A stretch of 51,057 nucleotides of DNA from an uncultured Alphaproteobacteria bacterium (lineage in GTDB: Bacteria; Pseudomonadota; Alphaproteobacteria; CAAHEQ01; UBA3637). Location: positions 1-51,057 of the forward strand of contig CALXWZ010000010.1 in assembly GCA_944392555.1 (NCBI GenBank). The letters are read 5' to 3'. Below the pieces are notes generated by a model. That model saw only the letters and a list, made by a program, of their open reading frames with translations, searched no databases and was not told the DNA's origin. The position numbers and the translations under genes are program-made. Each line of letters begins with the position of its first letter. Positions within the stretch are counted from its first letter, which is position 1. This document shows positions 25,228 through 34,195 of the stretch, in pieces.

Positions 25228-26196
25228 CTATTTTCCGTTTACCTTGTCCGTTTTGTTTAAAATGTAATCAATGCGTTCTTCAACCGATAAATTTTTCGGA
25301 TAAGTGCGCTCAATGTTATCTAATATGTCAGCCAGTCCGCATTGATTTGCAATTTGAATGGCAAGCCCCGGTCGCGCATTTAATTCCAATACCATCGGCC
25401 CGCGTTCTTTGTCTAGCACAATATCGGCACCCAAATAACCTAAACCCGTCATCTCATAGCCCTTGGCGGCCATTGTTAAATGTTCGCGCCAAAACGGAAC
25501 GGCAAGCGTCATTAAATCAGCCCCCGTATCGGGGTGAAAAGAAATGGGCTGATTATGTTGAACGGCTGCGATGGCTTTCCCCGTTTGTATATCTATCCCA
25601 ACGCCGACAGCCCCTTGATGCAAATTGGCTCGTCCGGCGGATTCTTTTGTTGCCAAACGCATCATCGCCAGAGCGGGGTATCCTTCAAACACAATAATCC
25701 GAACGTCCGGCACGCCCTGATAGCTGAAATTTTTAAATTCCGTACTGAAATCAACCATTTCTTCAAAAACAGCAGTATCATAGCGTCCGCCTAAACTGTA
25801 TAGTCCGCTTAAAATGTTGGAGATGTGTTGATACACTTCCCGATACCGTAAAACGCGCTCCGAAGCCGTCCGAAAATGATTCTGCGTGTATTTTTTGATG
25901 ACCAACACGCCTTTCCCACCACTGCCGTGTGCCGGTTTAATCACAAAATTTTGATACCCTTTTACCAAATTTAAAAAGTTTTTAACTTCATATTGGGCAC
26001 TGATTGAACCGATTAAACGCGGTGTTTGAATGCCGATATCATTTGCCAGCTGTTTTGTTTTGACTTTATCATCAACCAGCGGATATAAATTGCGTTTATT
26101 ATGGTGCGCAATGATGGTGTAATTGCGCTTATTCATATTTAAAACACCGGCTTTTTTTAATTGCCACGGAAAAGCAAATTTCGAAAACCACGACAT
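25228..26196 (-). CDS. ATP-grasp ligase, RimK-related (alpha-L-glutamate ligase-like)
   Basis: A 322-residue ATP-grasp enzyme with the RimK-related pattern (TIGR02291 family): the ATP-binding FVIKPAHGSGGKGVLVI at about 90-106, VFEEMVDFS, VPDVRIIVFEG and the metal-site segment MVLELNARPGLAIQIAN. ATP-grasp ligases of this group form peptide-like bonds, but the substrate of this branch is not established here. It is the third gene of a tight minus-strand operon (ribosome-binding site AGGAGAAAG inside the end of the previous gene) with a transglutaminase-7TM protein and a retropepsin-like lipoprotein, an association known from comparative genomics. Confidence 0.9.
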   Translation of the reverse strand: MSWFSKFAFPWQLKKAGVLNMNKRNYTIIAHHNKRNLYPLVDDKVKTKQLANDIGIQTPRLIGSISAQYEVKNFLNLVKGYQNFVIKPAHGSGGKGVLVIKKYTQNHFRTASERVLRYREVYQHISNILSGLYSLGGRYDTAVFEEMVDFSTEFKNFSYQGVPDVRIIVFEGYPALAMMRLATKESAGRANLHQGAVGVGIDIQTGKAIAAVQHNQPISFHPDTGADLMTLAVPFWREHLTMAAKGYEMTGLGYLGADIVLDKERGPMVLELNARPGLAIQIANQCGLADILDNIERTYPKNLSVEERIDYILNKTDKVNGK

Positions 26197-26197
26197 A

Positions 26198-27751
26198 TTA
26201 CTTTCTCCTGATTTTATCCGTTTTCTTGACTAACGGCGCAAAGCGCTTTAATTCCGTTAAGCGATAACCCGTATATGTGCCGAGCAACATCACGATAAAC
26301 AAAATCACAACGTTTAATTCGTTAAATACGAACATGATATGGCGGATTGTGGGATTTACAACGATAAAATACGTAATAACGGCAACAATCACACTGTTAA
26401 TAACTTCTTTGGCGGCATTTTTAAAGCCTTCTTCTTCCCAGATAATGGAAGCGCGTTCAATAATCCAGGCCATAATAATAATTGGGAAGAATAAAACAGA
26501 TGTTGCCACGCGCCAATCGTATACATACCCGAGAACGGCACAAACCTGTATGATTAAAATAACGAAAATCACAACGGCTGAAATGCGTGGCACAAGCAAG
26601 AGATTTAATTTGGATAACTCTGTGCGAATGGCTAAGCCGATGCCGACAATAAGCCCGAATCCGATAAGTCCGGAAAGCAGCCCTGTTTGCACCAGCGCCA
26701 AAGCAATCAACATCGGCGTAAACGTGCCCATCGTTTTTAGCCCGACAACATTCCGCAGAACGACGACAATTAAAATCGCCAACGGAAAAATCGTTAACCA
26801 CTTCAAAGCATTTTGTTGACTAATCGGTAAATTGTAAATTGAAAAAGTAAATAAATTTTCCTGACTGGCTGATTTTGCGCGATACTTTGCCATACCGAAA
26901 GAAGAATTAACGGATTTTAAAACAGAGTATTTCATGGCGGAATCAACCCCGCCTGCTACGTCTACCAGTGATTTTCCGCCCCGTTGTAAAACGATAAAAT
27001 TCTCGGGAATGCCGATTGTCCCCGTTTGTAAATCATAAGTCAGCCAGCGTTTTCCTTGTATATCGTATGCTTCCAGCATTACATCGGGCACACTTGTTTT
27101 CTTCCCTTCTTCCAAGGTAATACCGCGAATGACGCGTGCCGGAATTTGTTTGAGCGCCAGTAATCTGGTTAAAACGTGCGCCGTTGTGCGAATATCTTGG
27201 CGTTCGGGCATAAACGTAATAACCGTTTCATCCGGTATGGGTTGATTTAACAGACGAATTAATTTTTGCACGCTGTCTCCCGATTGTTCTTCCGATAAGG
27301 TTAAAATTTGTTGTGCAATCGGCAACATCGTATCATCAAAATCGGGGGTTTTAATCGTCGGAATTTGTGTATCCTTAATTTTGCCACGGCTCTCCTTATT
27401 ATCATACACCGATACGCGGTAATAAATACTTTGGTCTTTTTTTTGCGGGTCGGCCGTTAAAATGAATTTATCTTTTTCTTCACGAACGGTATAGTTCTTG
27501 GCAACAATGGATTCATCTAAAATTTTATAGATACGGCTTCCGTCAGGTCGGTATAAGGTAATTTGAATCGGCTTATTCGTTGGTTTAAACGTTAAATGCG
27601 ATTCAATCGTCCAAATGGGCGTTGTTTGATTCGGTGTCAGGTTAAAATCCCAATCTTTCACCTTATAATAAATGCTCCATCCCGCAAAGAGAACGGAGCA
27701 AATCAGTCCGACGGTAAGCCAAAAACGAACGGATACAAATTTTTTAAGCAT
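26198..27751 (-). CDS. transglutaminase-like domain fused to seven-helix membrane region
   Basis: A 517-residue inner-membrane protein. An N-terminal anchor (FWLTVGLICSVLFAGWSIYY) is followed by a periplasmic transglutaminase-like region (about 35-280); within it the segment TTAHVLTRLLALKQIPARVIRGI recalls the transglutaminase core, but the catalytic Cys is not evident. About seven hydrophobic helices follow (about 320-500). This matches the inactive transglutaminase/7TM family that co-occurs with RimK-like ATP-grasp ligases. It probably presents or transports the product of the neighbouring ligase in the envelope; that is inference. Confidence 0.88.
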   Translation of the reverse strand: MLKKFVSVRFWLTVGLICSVLFAGWSIYYKVKDWDFNLTPNQTTPIWTIESHLTFKPTNKPIQITLYRPDGSRIYKILDESIVAKNYTVREEKDKFILTADPQKKDQSIYYRVSVYDNKESRGKIKDTQIPTIKTPDFDDTMLPIAQQILTLSEEQSGDSVQKLIRLLNQPIPDETVITFMPERQDIRTTAHVLTRLLALKQIPARVIRGITLEEGKKTSVPDVMLEAYDIQGKRWLTYDLQTGTIGIPENFIVLQRGGKSLVDVAGGVDSAMKYSVLKSVNSSFGMAKYRAKSASQENLFTFSIYNLPISQQNALKWLTIFPLAILIVVVLRNVVGLKTMGTFTPMLIALALVQTGLLSGLIGFGLIVGIGLAIRTELSKLNLLLVPRISAVVIFVILIIQVCAVLGYVYDWRVATSVLFFPIIIMAWIIERASIIWEEEGFKNAAKEVINSVIVAVITYFIVVNPTIRHIMFVFNELNVVILFIVMLLGTYTGYRLTELKRFAPLVKKTDKIRRK

Positions 27752-27787
27752 GAAAACCTCTATGTTTATTCTTCTTTAACAAACGGA

Positions 27788-28405
27788 TTAGTAAAGTGTT
27801 TTTGAAACGGATACATCAACAATGGCGCGACCTTTGAGGATGTTACGCCCCACAAGGGCTTGATACTCAAATTTACTTCTGTCCGCCAGCGAAAACGGAA
27901 CCGTTAATTTTTCTTTGCCGATTTTAACCGTCATTAACACAACGGGTCGTTCTTCCGATTCCTCAATACGTTTAATCGTCACTTGTTTATGCAGGCGTTT
28001 TTCGTAATGATGCTTTTCACCCGTTCTTTGATTGACTAAATCAAAAGAAACCCATTTTTTCCCTTCGCGTTCAAATTCTTGCAAATTTTCAACATCCACG
28101 GAAGATCCTTGTGCGCCCGTATCTATGCGAGCCAAAAAAGCTCCTTTCATCGGTAAAAAGTAAATTGGTTCCACGGCGCCGATAATGCCGAGTGAGTGTG
28201 TTTTAAGTTGACGAGACACTTTTTTCTCCTCTGCCAAACGTTCTTTCTCTTCCGCAATAACGGCTTTTTGTTGTTCGGAAAGTTCCAACGCTTTATATTG
28301 AACGGTTGGGGTAGGTGTTTTTGTTGGGGTTTGTTCTTGATGTGCGCAGGCACATAATCCAAAGACGGCAAGAACGGTGCAAAAATAAAAAACGGATTTC
28401 ATCAT
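27788..28405 (-). CDS. retropepsin-like aspartic protease lipoprotein (RimB/COG4067-like)
   Basis: A 205-residue predicted lipoprotein. The signal peptide ends in a lipobox-like LCAC, then comes a Thr/Pro-rich linker and a coiled region. The retropepsin-like domain follows (about 95-205), with ARIDTGAQGSSV carrying the single Asp-Thr-Gly and YQALVGRNILKGRAIVDV at the end. It is the first gene of the ATP-grasp / transglutaminase-7TM operon. The start at 28405 (ATGATG) is preferred because AGGAG precedes it and a signal peptide begins there; a longer frame to 28552 has no such support. Confidence 0.85.
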   Translation of the reverse strand: MMKSVFYFCTVLAVFGLCACAHQEQTPTKTPTPTVQYKALELSEQQKAVIAEEKERLAEEKKVSRQLKTHSLGIIGAVEPIYFLPMKGAFLARIDTGAQGSSVDVENLQEFEREGKKWVSFDLVNQRTGEKHHYEKRLHKQVTIKRIEESEERPVVLMTVKIGKEKLTVPFSLADRSKFEYQALVGRNILKGRAIVDVSVSKTLY

Positions 28406-28598
28406 ATCATTAAGTCTCCTGAAATCTCTGAAAATTCTCAATTCATATACGTGGTATTTTAGTAATTTTGAATCAAATGTAAAGGAAAAAACGCACAATC
28501 CGTTTTTTTTGGGATTTTTATAAAATTTCGGCGTGTATATGATTTTGAGCATTGTTTATCAAAAATGTCCGTTTGCAAGACGAATACGGTATCATCTA

Positions 28599-28636
28599 AC
28601 AGGCGGAGGGATTTAATCCGCCTGTATTATTTTTTT
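28599..28636 (+). terminator. strong hairpin with plus-strand U-run
   Basis: ACAGGCGGA (28599-28607) pairs with TCCGCCTGT (28617-28625), followed by ATTATTTTTTT. The U-run is on the plus strand, where no annotated gene ends. On the minus strand it lies after the stop of the gene at 28726-29151 and may still serve it. A plus-strand small RNA ending here is possible. Confidence 0.6.
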
Positions 28637-28725
28637 GCGATGAATTGGGTTTATAGTGATACCTTGCAAAACGCTTCGCTCTTTTTGATGCAGATGATGG
28701 GGTTTATTTTGCATTCTGTTTATCA

Positions 28726-29151
28726 TCAATGTTTCCCGTGATGCGGAATTGGTTTCGGGTGGTGTTTGGGTGGTGTCGGGCGGAAATGCGGTTTAGGGTG
28801 ATGATTGATGGATGAACCGATTAAAATACCACCGACAAGACCCGTTACTCCGGCAGCAACCAATGAAGCCTCCGACACATAAGCCGTTTGCGGAATATAT
28901 GTGGTTGTTTCTTGCACATAGACAGGTGATGAATCTTGCACAATAACGGTTTGCGGGACGGTTTCTTTCACAACGATTGTTTGTGTGGGTGCCGTTCCTT
29001 GCACGATAATTGTTTGTCCGTTTGCACCGCCGACATACGTCTGATTATCCGGCACGTAAACGGTTTGATATCCGGCATAAACCGGTGTTGTCAGACCGAC
29101 ACAAACGGCGGTTAAAATCAAACTCTTTAATTTCTTGCTCTGTTTCATCAT
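28726..29151 (-). CDS. small secreted Val/Thr- and His/Pro-rich protein
   Basis: A 141-residue protein of unknown function with a signal peptide (SLILTAVCVGLTTPVYAG). Next comes a Gln/Thr/Val-rich repetitive region with repeats of the form TxxVIVQ/QTIVVxET (about 25-90), one hydrophobic Gly-rich helix (VAAGVTGLVGGILIG, about 95-110), and a His/Pro-rich tail (about 112-141) that could bind metal. AAAGGATAT precedes ATGATG. Probably periplasmic or anchored in the envelope. Confidence 0.75.
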   Translation of the reverse strand: MMKQSKKLKSLILTAVCVGLTTPVYAGYQTVYVPDNQTYVGGANGQTIIVQGTAPTQTIVVKETVPQTVIVQDSSPVYVQETTTYIPQTAYVSEASLVAAGVTGLVGGILIGSSINHHPKPHFRPTPPKHHPKPIPHHGKH

Positions 29152-29359
29152 ATATCCTTTCTTTTTCCTTTTTTATGTTTTGGGGGATTGTTTTTGTTAT
29201 TTCTTTTTTTAAGCAGTTGTGCTATGTTTAGCATTCTTTTGTTTTTTTTATCGCGCCCCGTGCCTATAAGAACGAATTATTTTTTGAAAAGTTCATTCAT
29301 TCACAAAAAAACAATCAAGAAATGGCTTGCTATGATTCTTTACGCACAGTGGTGTCGGC

Positions 29360-30928
29360 CTAATCACAAACATCAACTCCGTGGCGACGCAAAACCTGAA
29401 CGGTAGCACCGATGGTTGCCTCTCGCGGGCCATCGGAGTTAATTTGTTCCCATGTAATTGTGCCGGTATCCAAAAGAAGCTGTTTTTCCAATTCTGCACG
29501 ATTATGCACATCGGACGGATTGCGTTTGCGTGTCATAACGCGATTGGTGCGCACATCCAGCGGGGCATCAACCCATATTCCGATGAATGGAACTTTCATT
29601 TCCTTTGCGAGGGCTTCTATGGCTTCACGTTCCGCTTGGTTATAAAATAAGGCTTCAACAATAACGCAAGAACCGATGGTTAACGCCGTCCGAGCCTGTT
29701 GCCGTAATAAATCATAGACCACTTTTTCATACGCGGGTGAATCCGGAATTTCTTCCGTGTGTCTGTCCAACGCACAACCGCGCATTTGTTTTTTCACAAT
29801 GTCGTCGCGTAAAATAACGGCACCGGGGGCAGGATTAAGTTTCCCGCCGATTTCGCGCGCAATGCGAGATTTACCACTGCCGGATAATCCACCGCAAGCA
29901 ATTAAAACCGGTTTGTTCCCGATTAAAAAGTGGCAAGCCAAATTAAAATAATTGCGCGCATCGGCAATGGATTGCTCTTTCTCTTTTCCCGTCAATAACG
30001 CTGATTTTTTGGCGCAGACACCTGCTCGTGTTGCCGCTCGCATAGATTGATAAAGCGGTAAAAGCGGATATCCCGTCATATCGTTCGTGTAAGCCAGATA
30101 GTGGTTAAAAAGAATGTTTGAAAGTCGGCGCATGCCGTGAACTTCCATATCCATCAATAAATACGATAAATCGTATAATGTATCAATGCAATCCAGTGTA
30201 TCATTATATTCTATCGGGCTGAAAAATAAATACTTGTTCCCCTCGCGGGCAATGTTGCTTAAAAGCAAATCGCCGTGACATTTTCTGATATGCCCGCTTT
30301 TTTGGCGCAACGCAATCAATCGTGCGTTATGAGTTAACAAAGATAAACTTTTTTGCGTTAACGTGCGCAGTTTTCGGCGGTTGAATATATCCGGACAAAA
30401 ACAAGAAAGAACGGATTCGTTTTCGGCAATTACTTTTTGGATATCTTCAAAATTCCATTTTGTGCGAAACATTTTAGCTTTGCAATGTAAATCACCTAAT
30501 TGCTCTGCCAAGTCCATTACTTCAAATCTGTCAAACGTTGCACTCGGCACTTGTTTTTCCAATATATCTTCATCTTTCAGCCGACGCATAACCAATACCG
30601 TATCAATTTCAATACCGGCTTTCCCTCCGAGTGTGATTCTGCCGTTCGGTAAGCGTCGCACGGATTTAACCCCGCGCACGAGGTGTGGCGCATAAACCGT
30701 GCTACGGCGCATTTCACGCACGCAGGCAATTCTTCTTTTTTGCGAAGTGGAAAAATCAATTTCGGGCGTTAAAACGGCGCGTTTCAATTTAAAGGCATAA
30801 TCTCCGACCAAAAAAAGAACGGCGATATGTGATTGACGCATCTCTACTTCCCGCACATGCCATCCGATAGGATAAATACGCGGATTGCGTAAAGCCTCAA
30901 TAATTTCAGACTGATTATCCACTATCAT
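29360..30928 (-). CDS. bifunctional aminoglycoside-phosphotransferase-like / P-loop kinase fusion
   Basis: A 522-residue cytosolic fusion. The N-terminal part (about 1-330) resembles an APH-type kinase fold, with HGDLLLSNIAREG as the catalytic-loop equivalent and IEYNDTLDCIDTLYDLSYL as the metal-binding segment. The C-terminal part (about 345-520) is a P-loop kinase with Walker A GGLSGSGKSR. The pair corresponds to COG2187 plus COG0645, a common but uncharacterised fusion. Substrates are unknown. Its start overlaps the upstream CDF transporter gene by 14 nt; no close ribosome-binding site is seen, so translational coupling is likely. Confidence 0.87.
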   Translation of the reverse strand: MIVDNQSEIIEALRNPRIYPIGWHVREVEMRQSHIAVLFLVGDYAFKLKRAVLTPEIDFSTSQKRRIACVREMRRSTVYAPHLVRGVKSVRRLPNGRITLGGKAGIEIDTVLVMRRLKDEDILEKQVPSATFDRFEVMDLAEQLGDLHCKAKMFRTKWNFEDIQKVIAENESVLSCFCPDIFNRRKLRTLTQKSLSLLTHNARLIALRQKSGHIRKCHGDLLLSNIAREGNKYLFFSPIEYNDTLDCIDTLYDLSYLLMDMEVHGMRRLSNILFNHYLAYTNDMTGYPLLPLYQSMRAATRAGVCAKKSALLTGKEKEQSIADARNYFNLACHFLIGNKPVLIACGGLSGSGKSRIAREIGGKLNPAPGAVILRDDIVKKQMRGCALDRHTEEIPDSPAYEKVVYDLLRQQARTALTIGSCVIVEALFYNQAEREAIEALAKEMKVPFIGIWVDAPLDVRTNRVMTRKRNPSDVHNRAELEKQLLLDTGTITWEQINSDGPREATIGATVQVLRRHGVDVCD

Positions 30929-31829
30929 TTTTCTTTTTCAAAACCTCCGGTTTCGTATGAATTAACAACTGTGTATCAGGATACCTCTTTTTAATCTCTT
31001 TTTCAATCATTTCCGTTAATTCATGTGCTTTTTTTAGCGAATAACCCGAATCCAGATGAATACAGGCTTGAATAAACACGCAAGAACCCGAAAGACGTGT
31101 TCGTAAATCCGTTATTTTGCTCACCTCTTGAAAAGACAATATGATTTTTTTGATGTTGCGCCGAAAAGGGGGTGGCATTTCGGCATCTGTTAGCATGGCA
31201 AAAGAATCGCGTATAATATGGTATATGCTTATAAATAAATAGCAGGCAACCAAGATGCCGAAAAAACCATCTAACCAATACCACCCGAGAGTTGTTTCAC
31301 CGATTAACGTGCAAATAACACCGATATTCATTAAGATATCACCGCTGTAATGTGCCATATCCGCACGAATGGAAAGGGCGTTTGTTCGCTGAATTGTTTT
31401 GTATTGAATCCATACTAACACGGAAGTAAAGAACAGTGTAATCGCGATGATGATAACGCCCCATAAGATATTCTCAACAGGTTGCGGGTTAAATAATCTG
31501 AATATTGATTCTTTGAGCAAAATAAGTCCGGCGACTAAAATGATGAAAGATTGCAATAAAGCCCCGACGGCTTGGGCTTTCCCATAACCGAAACGGTGTT
31601 TTTTATCAGGCGGTGCGTTGGATTGAAAAATGGCTATCCACCCAACACCCGATGTTAATAAATCCTGAACGGAATCAAAGAAACTGGATAAAACAGCCAC
31701 CGATTCCGTTTGCAAAAAAGCAATTCCCTTAATGAAGATGAAGAAAGCCGTTATCAGTAGGGCAAGCAATGCCGTGCGTTGCATCAGTTGATTTTTCTGT
31801 TTGTTTTTGTGTGCGATGGATTGAAACAT
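30915..31829 (-). CDS. cation diffusion facilitator (CDF) metal efflux protein
   Basis: A 304-residue inner-membrane antiporter of divalent metals. Six helices are visible, with metal-site motifs in helix 2 (SSFFDSVQDLL) and helix 5 (ADMAHYSGDILMN). This D..D/H..D set matches FieF-type zinc/iron transporters. A cytosolic C-terminal ferredoxin-like domain follows (about 215-295). Metal specificity cannot be settled from sequence alone. It is the first gene of a two-gene unit with the kinase fusion. Confidence 0.92.
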   Translation of the reverse strand: MFQSIAHKNKQKNQLMQRTALLALLITAFFIFIKGIAFLQTESVAVLSSFFDSVQDLLTSGVGWIAIFQSNAPPDKKHRFGYGKAQAVGALLQSFIILVAGLILLKESIFRLFNPQPVENILWGVIIIAITLFFTSVLVWIQYKTIQRTNALSIRADMAHYSGDILMNIGVICTLIGETTLGWYWLDGFFGILVACYLFISIYHIIRDSFAMLTDAEMPPPFRRNIKKIILSFQEVSKITDLRTRLSGSCVFIQACIHLDSGYSLKKAHELTEMIEKEIKKRYPDTQLLIHTKPEVLKKKNDSG

Positions 31830-32037
31830 AGTGTTATAATAGGTAGCTATCGATTCAAATGAGATAGTTCTTTTCGGTAGGAGAGCGTAAAATAAGCGAA
31901 TAAAAAAATCGGTATTTTTTTATTTTACCCGTGGATTTTTTTTAAAAACTGTCTATATTATATATAATCTTATGTGATAGAGCCGAATGCGCCGTGTTGA
32001 CGGTGCTTAAAGTCGGCAAATAATTTGTGGAGGAAAT

Positions 32038-33000
32038 ATGGCGAACCCTTATGATTTGTTGGGTGTATCAAAAACGGCAAGTGCAACGGAGATAAAAAAA
32101 GCGTATCATAAATTGGCACGCACATTGCACCCGGATGTAAACCCTGATAAAAGTGCCGCCGAAAAGTTTAAAGCGGTGACGGCGGCGTATGAATTATTGT
32201 CTGACCCCGAAAAGCGTAAACGTTTTGATGCGGGGGAAATAGATGCTGACGGGAACCCGACTCCGTTCGGCGCAGGGGCGTATGATGCCGGTAGAGGTTT
32301 CTCGGGCGGAACGCGATATTCAACTTACAACATTAACCCCGAGGATTTAGCAGGTATGTTTGGGGGCGGATTTGGAGGATTTCAGTCGCGAGGCAAGGGT
32401 TTTGCGGGAACCGGCGGATTTGATTTTTCGGATTTATTCGGTATGGGCGGACATTCCGGCAGAGGTAATGCGTATGATTCGTATGAAAGTGCGGGTAGTC
32501 GCGATGCGAGTTATGAGCTAACCATTCCGTTTGATTTATCTGTGACGGGTGGGGAGACAACCATTGCCCTCGGCAACGGAAAACGCTTGAAGGTGAAAAT
32601 CCCCGCGGGGGTATCTACGGATTCTACTTTACGGCTAAAAGGACAAGGCTCTGTCGGTGCAAACGGGCGGACAGGCGATGCGTTAATCAAAATAAAAGTG
32701 CAAGATTCGCCGGTATTTACGCGAGAAGGGGATAACGTTAGCGTAACGGTGCCGATTACGTTAAAAGAGGCTGTGTTGGGTGGAAAAATCCCTGTTCCGA
32801 CACCGTCCGGCGTTGTGATGATGACAATTCCCGCTTACTCGGGCGGTAATAAAACGTTAAGATTGAAAGGCAAAGGCGTTAAAGGCAAGGGCGACTTATT
32901 GGTTTCATTGCAAGTAGTATTGCCGGAAAAACCGGATACGGCGCTAACCGAATTTATGCAAAGTTGGAATGAGCCTTATCAAAACCTAAAACGCGGTTAA
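32038..33000 (+). CDS. DnaJ-like co-chaperone (CbpA type, no zinc finger)
   Basis: A 320-residue Hsp40. The J-domain (1-66) contains the HPD motif that stimulates DnaK ATPase, a Gly/Phe-rich linker lies at about 75-150, and the two substrate-binding beta-domains (about 155-310) follow directly. The CxxCxGxG zinc repeats of DnaJ are absent, as in CbpA. A GGAGG ribosome-binding site precedes the ATG. It stands alone with a TATAAT box at 31963-31968; no clear heat-shock promoter is seen. Confidence 0.92.
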   Translation: MANPYDLLGVSKTASATEIKKAYHKLARTLHPDVNPDKSAAEKFKAVTAAYELLSDPEKRKRFDAGEIDADGNPTPFGAGAYDAGRGFSGGTRYSTYNINPEDLAGMFGGGFGGFQSRGKGFAGTGGFDFSDLFGMGGHSGRGNAYDSYESAGSRDASYELTIPFDLSVTGGETTIALGNGKRLKVKIPAGVSTDSTLRLKGQGSVGANGRTGDALIKIKVQDSPVFTREGDNVSVTVPITLKEAVLGGKIPVPTPSGVVMMTIPAYSGGNKTLRLKGKGVKGKGDLLVSLQVVLPEKPDTALTEFMQSWNEPYQNLKRG

Positions 33001-33131
33001 TTTCGTGATGCTCCGAGCGAAAAATGTATTGTTAAATCAAAATGTGCCTACAAAGGAATAACTTTTTTTGACAAAAAGGGCAAAATTTTTTAAAATTTGA
33101 CTGAAAAATTGATTTTTTTTGATTTTGTCTA

Positions 33132-33160
33132 TTTTCATACAAAAAAAAGAGGTATATAGT
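33132..33160 (+). promoter_or_regulatory. putative promoter of the 33-41 kb cluster
   Basis: TTTTCA (33132-33137), 17-nt spacer, TATAGT (33155-33160), about 35 bp before the regulator gene. Confidence 0.4.
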
Positions 33161-33195
33161 GAAGGCAGTATGACAGAGAAAAAAGGAGCAGAAAA

Positions 33196-34185
33196 ATGGA
33201 AGAAATTATTTTCCCGAATCAGATAAGAATGTTTCGGCGTGTTCGCGGTAAAACAATGAAAAGTTTGGCGGACGTTTTAAATTTAAGTTTATCGGCGATT
33301 AGCAAGATAGAGAAGGGATATCGTCGGATAGATGAAGATCAGTTGGCAAAAATTTCAAAGTATTTGGATTGTCCGCCCGAGGCATTATTTGTTTCGGAAA
33401 AATCATCGCAACCCGAGGTTATTAAAGCGTGGAAACGGGAGCAAGAACGTCGGCGGAAGATTAATTCGGGCAGTGGGTTAAAGACATTGGGTGCCGGGCT
33501 CAGGTATTTGCGTGGGCAAAAGGGGTTAACGTTGCAAGGTGTTGCCAAAGGAGCAAAGATGACGTTATCCGTTTACCACCGCATTGAGATGGGGCAACGG
33601 GAAGTTGAAGAAAAAACTTTCCGAGACATTGCACACGCGTTGGGTTATTCCGAAACGGATTTACAGATGAAAATCTATGAATTGGATATGTCGGGCGCAT
33701 TGGACGAATTGAAGCAAGCAGAGGGCAAGAGCGGTATTTTCACAAGCAAGGGTGGCTATAATGATTTACCCGTGAGCCGTTTTATGTTGCGTGGTGCCGA
33801 AGCGCGTGAGTTTACTGTTCCGATTTACGGTTTCCCGAAGGAGAACGGTGTTATTACGGTTCGTAAAGAGGAATCTGTCGGTTCTATTTTATGTCCGTCT
33901 AATTTATCAAACGATGCGGATATGTATGCCGTTCGGATTAAGGTTCCCGTATTGGGGCCTGTGATTCCGGTTGATTCGGTATTGGTCGTTTCGCCGAACA
34001 CGCAACCGAAAAAAGGGGATATTGCTGTTTTGCGGTTGGGTGATGAAGATATTTTACCTGTATCGGTTGTTGATGAAAATTCAGAGCAAATCAGCGTAGT
34101 TAATCCGATGCGGGCAGAAACATTTACACTGCCGAAGAGTGAATTTTCAAGATTGCAACGGGTTGTTTTACTCGCATTCGCATAA
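33196..34185 (+). CDS. double helix-turn-helix regulator with S24/LexA-like C-terminal region
   Basis: A 329-residue transcription regulator. HTH 1 is at about 8-60 (MKSLADVLNLSLSAISKIEKG), a second XRE-type HTH is at about 95-150 (LTLQGVAKGAKMTLSVYHRIE), and a beta-rich C-terminal region (about 205-325) resembles S24-type repressors (VLGPVIPVDSVLVVSP, PKKGDIAVLRLGDED). A self-cleavage site is not evident. AAAAGGAGCAGAAAA precedes the ATG. It is 10 nt from the next gene, so it probably controls the operon that follows as well as itself. Confidence 0.85.
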   Translation: MEEIIFPNQIRMFRRVRGKTMKSLADVLNLSLSAISKIEKGYRRIDEDQLAKISKYLDCPPEALFVSEKSSQPEVIKAWKREQERRRKINSGSGLKTLGAGLRYLRGQKGLTLQGVAKGAKMTLSVYHRIEMGQREVEEKTFRDIAHALGYSETDLQMKIYELDMSGALDELKQAEGKSGIFTSKGGYNDLPVSRFMLRGAEAREFTVPIYGFPKENGVITVRKEESVGSILCPSNLSNDADMYAVRIKVPVLGPVIPVDSVLVVSPNTQPKKGDIAVLRLGDEDILPVSVVDENSEQISVVNPMRAETFTLPKSEFSRLQRVVLLAFA

Positions 34186-34195
34186 AGGAGAAGAT

